64,000 nucleotides of DNA from Methanobacteriota archaeon (GTDB taxonomy: Archaea > Thermoplasmatota > Thermoplasmata > Thermoplasmatales > ARK-15): contig WSBC01000016.1 of assembly GCA_009758405.1 (NCBI GenBank), positions 124,001 through 188,000 on the forward strand, given 5' to 3'. The notes beneath the pieces were generated by a model. The model ran no database searches, was not told the origin of the DNA, and saw only the letters and a list, made by a program, of their open reading frames with translations. Below, one piece after another: positions 1-8,616 of this stretch; the first letter of the stretch is position 1, and each line of letters begins with the position of its first letter. A program made the translations under genes and the position numbers.

Positions 1-41
1 TTTTTGTTTAATTTCCTATTAACTGCCTCAGCAAATGTCAT
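1..41 (-). CDS. Possible 5' end of a gene leaving the window on the left
   Basis: An ATG at 41 on the minus strand opens a frame that reads MTFAEAVNRKLNK and runs off the window edge. It lies about 50 bases downstream of the aminotransferase stop, so it could be the next gene in the same transcript. The peptide is faintly like the start of archaeal ribosomal protein L40e (an acidic/basic helix just before the zinc ribbon), but the cysteines that would prove it lie outside the window. Only 13 residues are visible, so this is a weak call. Confidence 0.25.
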   Translation of the reverse strand, partial: MTFAEAVNRKLNK

Positions 42-90
42 AGGTATCGAAACTCTAAATAACAAAGGGTATATAATACCTTCTGAAAAA

Positions 91-1251
91 CTAAATTTTT
101 TCCCTTAATATCTCTGCTGCCTCCCTAACATCCTCTGTCTTCGTGCTAAAGGCAAACCTAATATGATTTTTTCCCCTTTTTCCAAAAACAGGCCCAGGGG
201 TACTACCTATGTTAGTCTTTTTAAGAATATACTCTGACATGGCCCATTCATCCCCTACCCCCTCTGGGAATTCCCTTATTCTTGCCCAAAGATAAAAAGT
301 ACCCTCAGGAAAAACTGGATCCAACATTCTGGATTCCTTAACTGCACCGTAAAAAATGTCCCTTCTCTTTTCATACTCTTTTCTCATTTCCTCCACAATC
401 TGCTGTGGGCCTGTTAATGCAGCAAGTGCACCATACTGTGTCACTGAGTTTACTCCGTTGATTGTTACCCTGAGCATCTTTTTCATCCTTTCCTTTATCT
501 TTGGATTTTCTGCATATACATATCCTACTCTAAGGCCACTCATTGCATAACTTTTAGACATTGAAAATATTGAAACTGTATTTTCATACTCGGAACCTGG
601 ACTAAAGTGCTCTCTTCCGTCAAAAATAACATCCTCATAGGCCTCATCACTAACAATGTAAATATTATTTTTTCCTGCAAATTCTATTAACTCCCTAATA
701 TTATTCCTTGAAAGTACCTTTCCAGTTGGATTATGCGGTGAATTTATGAAAATGACACTTGCATCCTTATGTTTCTCAAATTTTTCTATATTCTGGTAAT
801 CAAGGTAATGCATATGCACTACCCTACCACCTGAGAGTTTAATTATTTCATTTATCTCAGTCCACATTGGGTCTGGAATTATTACCTTAGAACCATCGGA
901 TAAGATTGATCTAAAAATTGAATAAAGTGCATTCATTCCACCATTTGTTACAAAAACATTTTCAGGTTTGGCATCCCTTATATTATTCTTTTTTCTTAAC
1001 TTTTCAGCAATTGCCTCTCTTAATTCAGGTATACCTGTGGAGTCTGTATAATGGGTTTTATTCTCTTTTAGTGCCTTGCACATTGCCTCTTTTACATGCT
1101 CAGGTATTGGGAATGATGGGTCGCCTGATTCCATCCTGTAAACCTTCTTACCCTCCCTTTGAAGTTTTAAAAGCTGATCCCTTATTTGGACAATTGCACC
1201 AAAGGATATTTCATCAACAATGTTCTTTTTTAAAATATTTTTTTTCATCAT
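91..1251 (-). CDS. Class I/II PLP-dependent aminotransferase (aspartate aminotransferase-like)
   Basis: This 386-residue fold-type I PLP enzyme transfers an amino group between an amino acid and a 2-oxo acid in the cytoplasm. Visible landmarks are the N-terminal substrate segment GDPSFP (about 43-48), NPTGK (about 174-178), the pyridine-binding Asp in SDEAY (D202) and the Schiff-base lysine in SMSKSYAMSGLRVGY (K233). Length and motifs fit the archaeal aspartate/aromatic aminotransferase group; the exact substrate cannot be read from sequence. Two consecutive ATGs begin the frame, and either may be used. It is followed on the same strand by a possible small gene at the window edge. Confidence 0.85.
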   Translation of the reverse strand: MMKKNILKKNIVDEISFGAIVQIRDQLLKLQREGKKVYRMESGDPSFPIPEHVKEAMCKALKENKTHYTDSTGIPELREAIAEKLRKKNNIRDAKPENVFVTNGGMNALYSIFRSILSDGSKVIIPDPMWTEINEIIKLSGGRVVHMHYLDYQNIEKFEKHKDASVIFINSPHNPTGKVLSRNNIRELIEFAGKNNIYIVSDEAYEDVIFDGREHFSPGSEYENTVSIFSMSKSYAMSGLRVGYVYAENPKIKERMKKMLRVTINGVNSVTQYGALAALTGPQQIVEEMRKEYEKRRDIFYGAVKESRMLDPVFPEGTFYLWARIREFPEGVGDEWAMSEYILKKTNIGSTPGPVFGKRGKNHIRFAFSTKTEDVREAAEILREKI

Positions 1252-1289
1252 TTCTAAAAATTTGAAAATATATTTTAAACTTTCTAGGA

Positions 1290-1931
1290 TTATTTAAACA
1301 CTTTGTCTTTATTTTTTATACAATCATCCCTAACAATACATTCAGAGCAATTACCTCTGTAACAATTTTTCCCTATCTTATGAAGAAAATATTCATAAAT
1401 GGAATAGCTTATTTCAAATTCTCTATAGGAATAGATATTAAGTGAGAGGTTTTTCATCGCAAGGTTAGAATAATAGGAAGGCATAGGTCTTGCCTTCTCC
1501 CATACATCTACCATTTCCCTCATAAATATACCCAAAGTAACATCACCTATACCCTTGGAGAGTGATTTAAGTCTTTTAACAAGATCTTCAAAATTCCTAG
1601 ATTCTTCGTGAATTTTTTTGAGGCCTCCACTTTTAATTATATTTTCTGACATATTTATGATCTTAGTGGCGGTTTTAAAATCGTACCTTGTATATCCACC
1701 TGAATCAAGCAAATAAACAAGATGATCCCAACCTGCCCTGACAATTTTTTCTGGTGTGATTAAATCCTCTTTTTTAAATAAATAATAGGTTCTTGCTGCA
1801 ATCTCCTCAGATATCCTAGCACCAAAAAGTATCGATAATAGAAACCAGGGAAATGGTTCCACAGAAACATCAATATTAAATTTATTTGCATATGATATGG
1901 AATTTTTTATTATTGTTTCTCTAGTTAACAT
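1290..1931 (-). CDS. HhH-GPD (endonuclease III-like) protein with C-terminal Fe-S cysteines
   Basis: This 213-residue protein has the helical fold signature of endonuclease III-type DNA glycosylases: a helix-hairpin-helix around KGIGDVTLGIF (about 126-136) and four C-terminal cysteines spaced CX4CX2CX5C (CYRGNCSECIVRDDC). That resembles the CX6CX2CX5C [4Fe-4S] loop of Nth. The hairpin lacks the catalytic lysine of bifunctional Nth enzymes, and no VDTH-like segment with the catalytic aspartate is obvious, so classical glycosylase/lyase activity is doubtful. A base-excision or structure-binding role is inferred. It is transcribed divergently from guaB across about 80 bases. Confidence 0.65.
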   Translation of the reverse strand: MLTRETIIKNSISYANKFNIDVSVEPFPWFLLSILFGARISEEIAARTYYLFKKEDLITPEKIVRAGWDHLVYLLDSGGYTRYDFKTATKIINMSENIIKSGGLKKIHEESRNFEDLVKRLKSLSKGIGDVTLGIFMREMVDVWEKARPMPSYYSNLAMKNLSLNIYSYREFEISYSIYEYFLHKIGKNCYRGNCSECIVRDDCIKNKDKVFK

Positions 1932-1984
1932 AATTTTTAAAACATTTCATTTTTTAAAATCTTTTCCATTTTAAATTCAAAATA

Positions 1985-1992
1985 TTTTTATA
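1985..1992 (+). promoter_or_regulatory. TATA box of guaB
   Basis: The T-rich TATA-like octamer TTTTTATA is centred about 26 bases before the guaB ATG at 2014. This is the usual archaeal TATA-to-start distance, so the guaB transcript is probably leaderless. No Shine-Dalgarno sequence precedes the ATG, which fits. Confidence 0.5.
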
Positions 1993-2013
1993 TGAAAAGT
2001 TATTATTTATTAT

Positions 2014-3465
2014 ATGTTTGTAGAAAAATTTCAAAATATTAGGCTAGGACTTACCTTCGATGATGTTCTTCTTATACCCTCCAAAACAAGGGTAGATCCT
2101 GTAGAAACAGAAATAAGGACTAAATTAACAAGAAATCTAGAGATAAATATTCCCATAGTTAGTTCTCCCATGGACACTGTTACAGGCCCAGAGATGGCCA
2201 TAGGCATGGCACACCTTGGAGGCATTGGTATTATACATAGGAACCAATCCATAGAGGATCAAAGGCTTGCAGTAAGGAGTGTCAAAAGAGAGGAAAGCCT
2301 GATAATAAGGGAGGTAATAACAATAGCTCCTGAAAACACAGTGGCTGAGGCAATAAAATTAATGGAGGAAAAGAGAATAGCTGGACTACCAGTTGTTGAC
2401 AAAGGAATTCTAGTTGGTATTATTACGGGCAGGGATGTAAGATTTCTAAAGGAGAAGGAAAAAAAGGTTAATGAAATAATGACAAAGAATCCAGTTACAG
2501 GAAAGGAGAATATTACTATAGAAGAGGCTATGAATATCATGCAGCAACACAGGATAGAAAAATTGCCAATAGTTGATAACTCTGGAAAACTTATGGGGCT
2601 AATTACTGCAAAGGATATAATCAAGAGACAGAAATATCCAAACTCAACAAGGGACAGTGAGGGAAGACTCAGGGTAGGTGCAGCAGTAGGACCCTTTGAC
2701 ATAAGAAGGGCAGAGATACTTGAAAAAGAGGGTGTTGATGTAATTGTAGTTGATACTGCTCATGCACATAATGTAAAGGTTCTTGAATCAATAAAGGAAA
2801 TGAGAAAAAGGATAGATGTTGATATAATAGCTGGAAACATAGCTACCGCAGAGGCTGCTAAAGATCTGATTTCAATAGGGGTGGATGCCCTCAGGGTGGG
2901 TATTGGCCCTGGATCAATATGTACTACAAGGATAATTGCTGGAGTTGGTGTGCCACAGTTAGAGGCAATATCCCAGGTGGCCGAGGTAGCCGATCCCCAG
3001 GGAATACCCATTATAGCGGATGGTGGTATAAGGTATTCTGGTGATATTGTAAAGGCCATAGCAGCTGGTGCAAATTCTGTTATGCTTGGAAACCTTCTTG
3101 CAGGTACTGACGAGGCACCAGGTCAGGAGATAATGATTGGTGGCAGAAAATACAAGTCCTACAGGGGTATGGGATCACTTGGTGTAATACAGAAGGGGAT
3201 ATCTGATAGATATGGAAAGATAGGTGAGTCAAAATATGTTCCAGAGGGTGTAGAGGGCGCAGTTCCATACAAAGGAAAGCTCGAGGGAGTAGTATTCCAG
3301 CTTATTGGTGGTCTTAAGAGCGGTATGGGCTATGTAGGTGCTTCAAACATAGATGAGCTGAGGAAAAATACAAAGTTCATAAGGATGACAGGGGAAGGAC
3401 TAAGGGAAAGCCACCCACACGATGTGACAATAATAACGGAGGTACCCAACTATCCCACTAGATGA
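2014..3465 (+). CDS. guaB: Inosine-5'-monophosphate dehydrogenase
   Basis: This enzyme oxidises IMP to XMP with NAD+, the committed step of guanine nucleotide synthesis. The 483 residues show the full architecture: a TIM barrel interrupted by two CBS domains (about 95-205), the catalytic loop GPGSICTTR with the nucleophilic cysteine at C303, the phosphate-binding DGGIRYSGD segment, and the mobile flap with GISDRYGK. It starts at an ATG with a TATA box about 26 bases upstream. GMP synthase subunit A, the next enzyme in the pathway, is encoded far away at 62.7 kb. Its stop directly abuts that of the convergent MarC-like gene. Confidence 0.97.
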   Translation: MFVEKFQNIRLGLTFDDVLLIPSKTRVDPVETEIRTKLTRNLEINIPIVSSPMDTVTGPEMAIGMAHLGGIGIIHRNQSIEDQRLAVRSVKREESLIIREVITIAPENTVAEAIKLMEEKRIAGLPVVDKGILVGIITGRDVRFLKEKEKKVNEIMTKNPVTGKENITIEEAMNIMQQHRIEKLPIVDNSGKLMGLITAKDIIKRQKYPNSTRDSEGRLRVGAAVGPFDIRRAEILEKEGVDVIVVDTAHAHNVKVLESIKEMRKRIDVDIIAGNIATAEAAKDLISIGVDALRVGIGPGSICTTRIIAGVGVPQLEAISQVAEVADPQGIPIIADGGIRYSGDIVKAIAAGANSVMLGNLLAGTDEAPGQEIMIGGRKYKSYRGMGSLGVIQKGISDRYGKIGESKYVPEGVEGAVPYKGKLEGVVFQLIGGLKSGMGYVGASNIDELRKNTKFIRMTGEGLRESHPHDVTIITEVPNYPTR

Positions 3466-4086
3466 TCAGAATAGCCCCTTTATACCCTCCACAATGAATT
3501 CTATGGACATTGCTGCAAGTATAAGACCCATTATCCTGGATATTACCTGGTTTCCTGTCTTTCCAAGATATTTGAAAAATATATCGGAAAAATATAAAAG
3601 GTAATATGATATTAGCATCACTATTACAACAGCAACAAAAATCATTGCCTGATCGATAATTGTGGCACTTTTTTCTGTCACATAAATGATAACAGTGGTT
3701 ATTGCCCCTGGACCTGCAAGTAGTGGGACACCAAGAGGTACAATTCCCACGGCCTCTCTCTCCTCAATCTCAGCCCTTTCAGATTCTGAAAGTCTTGATC
3801 TCGTATATTTTCCGTGCATCATATCAAAAGCAACCTTGAAAAGTAAAATTCCTCCAGCAATCTTAAAAACATCAACGTTTATGTTGAATATCATAAATAT
3901 GTACTTTCCGCCTATACCAAAAACAAAGAGTACTAGAGTGGCTACCAATATACTTTTTTTAAGTGTTTTTTTCTTTTCCTCTTTTGTATAGTTTGCAGTC
4001 ATTGTAGAGAAGAAGGGTATTGATCCAAATGGATTAACTATTGAAAATATAGCAACGAATGCGGAAAGGAAGAATATGAAATTCAC
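3466..4086 (-). CDS. MarC family integral membrane protein
   Basis: This 206-residue polytopic protein has about six hydrophobic segments. It carries family hallmarks: NPFGSIPFF after the first helix (about 18-26) and GVPLLAGPGAITTVI near the middle. An acidic/basic cytoplasmic loop (SESERAEIEERE) separates the two helical halves, as in other MarC/UPF0056 proteins. The family was named from the E. coli mar region but has no established transport substrate. It is convergent with guaB, with adjoining stop codons. Function remains unknown. Confidence 0.9.
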   Translation of the reverse strand: MNFIFFLSAFVAIFSIVNPFGSIPFFSTMTANYTKEEKKKTLKKSILVATLVLFVFGIGGKYIFMIFNINVDVFKIAGGILLFKVAFDMMHGKYTRSRLSESERAEIEEREAVGIVPLGVPLLAGPGAITTVIIYVTEKSATIIDQAMIFVAVVIVMLISYYLLYFSDIFFKYLGKTGNQVISRIMGLILAAMSIEFIVEGIKGLF

Positions 4087-4179
4087 AATTATTTAATTGA
4101 ATGGATCTATAAAATCTTTACCTTTATAAAAATTTTGTACAAAAAATCTAATATACTTTTAAAATAATTGTATATCATA

Positions 4180-5022
4180 ATGAGATTAATTTCGATTTTA
4201 CCAGCATTAATTCTATTCTCTTCCCTAATCTCTAATGCAAATTCTGGTTTTTTTTATTCAAACAATATTTCTTTTATTTATAATCAATATGGAGAAATAT
4301 CTAATCTTTCCTATGAAAATTCAATAATAATAAAAGAAATAAAATTTTCTGAAAAGATAAATGGAACATGGACAAAAGATCCTTTGGGAATGATTTATAA
4401 AAACAATCTAGTTAATATTAATATAAATAAAATTGGTGTTATAGATGTGAACACAGAGGGCATTTCCTTTGAAATTGATATTAATGATGGTATAAATATA
4501 ACAAGAGCAATAACATTTAATGGAATTATTTCTAAAATTTTTGTAATTAGGTTTTCTGGAAATTTTATTATTAATGGAGATGATATTATTTCATATTCAA
4601 GGGCCACAATTTTTCTTAATATTTCAGAAGATTTCCTAGATCAGGTTTCATCACCACAGGTGGGTGGTGTAATTTTTATCAATGGAACCACACATACAGA
4701 TTTTGTTTATGTAAATTATTCCTATTTTGGAAATATGGATTTTTCCTTTAATTTTAATGGTTCACCTAAATATTTTGTTTTTATATTCAATGGAAAAACA
4801 AATAATTTAAATGTTCTTTTGAATGGGAAGATTTATGAAAACTATACAGTAGAAAATGAAAATAATTCTACCATATATAAAGTACTTCTACCTCCTGGAA
4901 ACAATACAATATCATTTATTAAATCTGGTGGTTTACCAGCGCAAGATTTCATAGCATTATCTATTATTTCCTTAACATTAATAATAGGTATAATTATGCT
5001 TTATTGGGTGAGGAAAAAATGA
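4180..5022 (+). CDS. Sequon-rich surface protein with signal peptide and C-terminal anchor
   Basis: I do not recognise a family. The 280-residue product starts with a signal peptide (MRLISILPALILFSSLISNANS) and ends with one membrane helix followed by a basic tail (VRKK), so most of it should lie outside the cell. The exterior part is rich in Asn and in N-x-S/T sequons (at least ten), which suggests heavy N-glycosylation as in surface proteins of acidophilic archaea. I chose ATG 4180 because it opens directly into the signal peptide; an in-frame TTG lies four codons upstream. Its stop overlaps the next start in an ATGA, so the two genes are probably co-translated. Confidence 0.7.
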   Translation: MRLISILPALILFSSLISNANSGFFYSNNISFIYNQYGEISNLSYENSIIIKEIKFSEKINGTWTKDPLGMIYKNNLVNININKIGVIDVNTEGISFEIDINDGINITRAITFNGIISKIFVIRFSGNFIINGDDIISYSRATIFLNISEDFLDQVSSPQVGGVIFINGTTHTDFVYVNYSYFGNMDFSFNFNGSPKYFVFIFNGKTNNLNVLLNGKIYENYTVENENNSTIYKVLLPPGNNTISFIKSGGLPAQDFIALSIISLTLIIGIIMLYWVRKK

Positions 5023-5759
5023 AGATCCTAACCATTTTTATTGTTTTATCCCTTATTTTACCATCCGGCTTTTCAATATCAGAAAACAATAATTATATTA
5101 AAATAGCTAACAATAACTATTCAATATTCTTAAGTAAATTTTATCCATTAATTATTATAAATGATTCAAGGGGGTCTATTGTGTTTGCAATCACAGGAAT
5201 AATAACAAATGAAGGTAATTATTACCAGCTCTTTAATATTTCATGGGAAAGACATTTTGAAGAAAAAAATTACCTTAACTATAGTTTATCCTCCATAAAT
5301 TCTGATACAAAGATGAGCTTCAATTTTATCATAAACTCAACATCAAACTCAATTAATATTTTAATTATTTTAAAAATTTCAAACTTCAAGGGAAAAAGCT
5401 TAGGTGTAGTGGAACATATATTAAAGAATTTAATACAGCTTAGGGACATTCAGAATATTGATAAAAACATGGATTATGAATTCAATCCTATGCCTGAGGA
5501 AAAAATGAATGTAAAGGATAATATTCATTATATACTTAGGAATGGCACATTCTATTCAAACAGTAACAATACAAACTCCACAAACCTAATGATATTTTCA
5601 CCTGTAAATGGCTCTATTGCAACCTTGATGTCCATCATTACACTTCCAGTTTATCATAATGTATCATACTCTTTTCCTTACCTTTATTCCTTTATTGGAA
5701 TTGTTATTGGAATCTCCATAATAGTATCAGGTGCCATAATATTGAGAAAAAGATCATGA
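5019..5759 (+). CDS. Second sequon-rich surface protein, partner of the preceding gene
   Basis: This 246-residue protein has the same plan as its upstream neighbour: signal peptide (MKILTIFIVLSLILPSGFS), an Asn/Ser-rich extracytoplasmic region with many N-x-S/T sequons, one C-terminal membrane helix (about 217-240) and a short basic tail (RKRS). The ATG overlaps the upstream stop, and GGTGAGG lies just before it as a ribosome-binding site. I see no known enzymatic motif. The paired topology suggests a two-subunit surface complex. The last six bases overlap the end of the convergent regulator gene. Confidence 0.7.
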   Translation: MKILTIFIVLSLILPSGFSISENNNYIKIANNNYSIFLSKFYPLIIINDSRGSIVFAITGIITNEGNYYQLFNISWERHFEEKNYLNYSLSSINSDTKMSFNFIINSTSNSINILIILKISNFKGKSLGVVEHILKNLIQLRDIQNIDKNMDYEFNPMPEEKMNVKDNIHYILRNGTFYSNSNNTNSTNLMIFSPVNGSIATLMSIITLPVYHNVSYSFPYLYSFIGIVIGISIIVSGAIILRKRS

Positions 5760-6266
5760 CTTCTCCCAAAACTCTATGAAACTATCCACCAAGATATCTT
5801 GGAAACTTCCCCTGTATTTTATTATTGTCTTTGCAATATTCTCTTCTTCTCTTACACGGTAGAAAATATAATTTCCATTCTCTATTTTCTCTAATATATT
5901 ATTTTTGACCAACTTTTTTATGTGATATGAAAGGGTAGTCCTTTTTAATCCTGTTTCCCTTTCAATGGATTCAATGGTCATTGCACCATTCTCTATTAGG
6001 CAAATGATTAATTTCCTAGATATTGGCTGTCTTAAATATGGAAGGTATTTTTTTTCCTCAGGATTTTCCATCGCCCTTGGGTAATATCTCTTATACCCCA
6101 TCTCCTCTCTGGAAATAATAAGGCCCTCCTTCTCAAGTACGTCTAAATGATATTGTAGATCACCAACGTTAAGATTCAGTTTTCTCAGTAATTCCCTAAA
6201 ATGAAGACCTGGGTTTTTTTCAATTGTTTCGTATATCTCCTTTCTTTTAAGTAAATCTCTGGGCAA
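5754..6266 (-). CDS. Tandem winged-helix transcriptional regulator
   Basis: The 170-residue protein contains two winged helix-turn-helix domains in series. The first (about 5-70) has recognition segment LNLNVGDLQYHLDVLEKEGLI. The second (about 80-150) has IERETGLKRTTLSYHIKKLVKNNIL. This duplicated arrangement is common in euryarchaeal regulators. The start is a TTG at 6266, supported by AGGTGA six bases upstream and by overlap with the end of the preceding small membrane protein gene. Cotranscription with that gene suggests a membrane-coupled regulator. The convergent surface-protein pair is a plausible but unproven target. Confidence 0.8.
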   Translation of the reverse strand: MPRDLLKRKEIYETIEKNPGLHFRELLRKLNLNVGDLQYHLDVLEKEGLIISREEMGYKRYYPRAMENPEEKKYLPYLRQPISRKLIICLIENGAMTIESIERETGLKRTTLSYHIKKLVKNNILEKIENGNYIFYRVREEENIAKTIIKYRGSFQDILVDSFIEFWEKS

Positions 6267-6272
6267 TACTTT

Positions 6273-6506
6273 TCACCTTAGGACTATCACTAGATATAGA
6301 AATATAAGGACAAAGGCATCCAATGAGGGATAGATATAGAAGGGTAGAAGAAGAAGGTATGATATACCCTTCATAAAAAAAACTAAAAAAACAAATGTAA
6401 GAAATATGTATTTTTTCTCCCTCATCCTTTTCCAAGAGATCATGGAAACATAAATAAAGAATATTGAAAGTACCAGCACTACTCCAGCAGCTATTTCTTC
6501 AAGCAT
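6273..6506 (-). CDS. Small three-helix membrane protein upstream of the wHTH regulator
   Basis: The 77-residue product is almost entirely hydrophobic, with about three membrane helices (around 5-25, 33-52 and 55-76) separated by a basic loop (WKRMREKKY). Its stop lies about six bases before the TTG of the winged-helix regulator, and its own last codons provide that gene's ribosome-binding site, so the two are translationally linked. Small membrane proteins paired with wHTH regulators recur in haloarchaea and other euryarchaea, which makes a sensing or anchoring role plausible. No family assignment is certain. Confidence 0.65.
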   Translation of the reverse strand: MLEEIAAGVVLVLSIFFIYVSMISWKRMREKKYIFLTFVFLVFFMKGISYLLLLPFYIYPSLDAFVLIFLYLVIVLR

Positions 6507-6577
6507 AATAAATTAAATATATTACAATAATAAAAAGTTTGGTAAAAGATTAATAGTGATTTCATATTTTTATTTTG

Positions 6578-7891
6578 ATGTGGATTGGAATTGATGATAC
6601 AGATTCATCACAGGGGATGTGTACTACATTCCTCGTTCCGGAGATAATTTCATCACTTAACTATGACCTCATTGGATATCCTAGGCTGGTAAGGTTAAAC
6701 CCTAATATTCCATGGAAAACAAGGGGAAATGCTGCAATTGCATTCAAGATAGGTGAGGGTAAAGGGAAGTCTAAGAAAATAGGCGAATTCAGAGGCAGGG
6801 ATATATTATCTTTTCAATACGGTGAGGAAATCCCTACCACGGATATCCTTGATAAAATAAAAAAAATTGTTGAAAGGTATGCAATACTGGATGATAAAAA
6901 GACTGCTCCTGGTATAGTTATATCGAAGAAGAAAATTAGCGAATCTATTTATTGGAAAGCAGTAAGATCTGTTGTCTCCCTGGATTTTGTAATGCCATAC
7001 CTGAAAGGTCTTGATTTTTATGGATATAAGAGTAAAAGGGGCCTTATAGGTGCCGCAGCTGCAATCGCCTGGAAACCAAGGATAAAAACATATGAATTAA
7101 TTGCCTATCTACCAGAGGAGAAATGGCTCCAGGAAAGATACGTGGATGTTAATTCTGTGATTGAAATGGATAGTACTGTGAAGACTACATTCGAGAACTA
7201 TGACTATAGAAATAGGCATGTTGCAATAAAGCCTGAAACAAAGACACCTGTTCTATTTGGAATCAGGGGCACGGATCCCGATGATCTCGAAAGGGCAAGA
7301 AATATTGTTAAAAGTGATCCATACCTGGGATACATAATATTTGAAACAAATCAGGGGACAGACGATCATCTAGTTAGAAAAAATATTTCTGAGATAAAAC
7401 CCTATGATTCTGTGATTGTAAAAGGAACTGTAAAGACAAGGCCAAAAACCATTATTGGAGGACACTTGATATTCAAAATATTTGATGAAACGGGATCAAT
7501 AGAGTGTGCTGCGTATGAAAAGACTAAGGAGTTCAGGGAGATCATAAAAAAATTAATGCCTGGGGATGCAGTGATTGTTTATGGTAGTATTAAAAAATAT
7601 CCTAATACAATAAATATTGAGAAGATAAAAATAGAATCACTTGCCGATATTTATAAAAAGGAGATACCAAGATGCCCAGTATGTGGTAAAAAAATGGAAT
7701 CGGCGGGAAAGGGAAAAGGTTATAGATGCAGAAAATGTGGTACATTTAAAAGTGAACCAAATTATGTCAAAATTGAGAGGGATATTTCACCAGGTTTTTA
7801 CCAAGTACCGATAATAGCAAGAAGACACCTTTCAAAACCTATTGAATTTTTTCAGGTAGAATATATACAATCTTCCCATCTCCATTTCTGA
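6578..7891 (+). CDS. tiaS: tRNA(Ile2) 2-agmatinylcytidine synthetase TiaS
   Basis: TiaS attaches agmatine to C34 of the AUA-reading tRNA-Ile using ATP, which is essential for archaeal decoding. The 437-residue sequence opens with the family signature GIDDTDS, continues through the kinase-like catalytic core (with GNAAIAF near the N-terminus), an OB-fold (about 270-350, VKGTVKTRPKTIIGGH) and a C-terminal zinc ribbon CPVC...CRKC (about 365-386). I prefer ATG 6578 to the TTG just before it. The agmatine it needs is made by PdaD, encoded at 19.06 kb. The 3' end overlaps the convergent ABC ATPase gene by about 50 bases. Confidence 0.95.
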   Translation: MWIGIDDTDSSQGMCTTFLVPEIISSLNYDLIGYPRLVRLNPNIPWKTRGNAAIAFKIGEGKGKSKKIGEFRGRDILSFQYGEEIPTTDILDKIKKIVERYAILDDKKTAPGIVISKKKISESIYWKAVRSVVSLDFVMPYLKGLDFYGYKSKRGLIGAAAAIAWKPRIKTYELIAYLPEEKWLQERYVDVNSVIEMDSTVKTTFENYDYRNRHVAIKPETKTPVLFGIRGTDPDDLERARNIVKSDPYLGYIIFETNQGTDDHLVRKNISEIKPYDSVIVKGTVKTRPKTIIGGHLIFKIFDETGSIECAAYEKTKEFREIIKKLMPGDAVIVYGSIKKYPNTINIEKIKIESLADIYKKEIPRCPVCGKKMESAGKGKGYRCRKCGTFKSEPNYVKIERDISPGFYQVPIIARRHLSKPIEFFQVEYIQSSHLHF

Positions 7892-8612
7892 TTATTTTAC
7901 CACTAACACCATATACCTCAACGATAGAGTTTTCATTTATAACTTTATCAGGTGGTCCAATGGAAAATATTTTACCTTTTGATAATAAAGCCACCCTGGT
8001 ACAGTATCTTACTGCCATATTAACATCATGCATGGTTAAGAGTATTCCTCTACCTGTTTTCCTAATATTTTCAATCAATTCCATAATCTCTACCTGAAAT
8101 TTTAAATCAAGATTGGACGTGGGCTCATCCATCAAAAGTATTTCGGTATTCTGGGCTAGGGCCCTTGCAATAAGCATTCTCTGTCTTTCCCCGCCTGAAA
8201 TCTCCCTTACGGAATGTCTTGAAAGATTATTTATGCCTGTTGCCAACATCGCTTTTTCAATTAAATCAAAGTCCCTCAATGTTAATGTATCAAAGAATCC
8301 AATATATGGATACCTTCCCATAGCTACCATATCATAAACAGTAAAATCAAATCCTGCCCCAAGATCCGATGGAACCATGGCTATTTTTCTTGCCAATTCC
8401 TTCCTTGAATATTTTTCAATCTCTTTCCCGAGTATTTCTATTTTTCCCTCCTTCTTTTTCAATATACCACCAACAAGTTTTATAAGTGTTGTTTTACCAG
8501 ATCCATTGGGCCCAAGAATGCCCAAGATTTCACCTCTATTAAGGACAAAACTTACACCGTCTATTACATTAAAATCACCGTATGAAAATTTAAGATCCTT
8601 AACACTGATCAA
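7839..8612 (-). CDS. btuD: ABC transporter ATPase, corrinoid/siderophore type (BtuD-like)
   Basis: This cytoplasmic ATPase powers the permease encoded immediately upstream. The 257 residues carry Walker A GPNGSGKTT (about 34-42), the ABC signature ISGGERQRM, Walker B ILLMDEPTS and the H-loop TMHD. Order and spacing match the FepC/BtuD group. I chose the TTG at 8612 because GGGGGTGA lies five bases before it and it begins four bases after the permease stop; a longer frame would overlap the permease. Its neighbours (BtuC-like permease, divergent BtuF-like binding protein, cobalamin genes) argue for corrinoid import rather than iron. Confidence 0.88.
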   Translation of the reverse strand: MISVKDLKFSYGDFNVIDGVSFVLNRGEILGILGPNGSGKTTLIKLVGGILKKKEGKIEILGKEIEKYSRKELARKIAMVPSDLGAGFDFTVYDMVAMGRYPYIGFFDTLTLRDFDLIEKAMLATGINNLSRHSVREISGGERQRMLIARALAQNTEILLMDEPTSNLDLKFQVEIMELIENIRKTGRGILLTMHDVNMAVRYCTRVALLSKGKIFSIGPPDKVINENSIVEVYGVSGKIIRNGDGKIVYILPEKIQ

Positions 8613-8616
8613 AATT

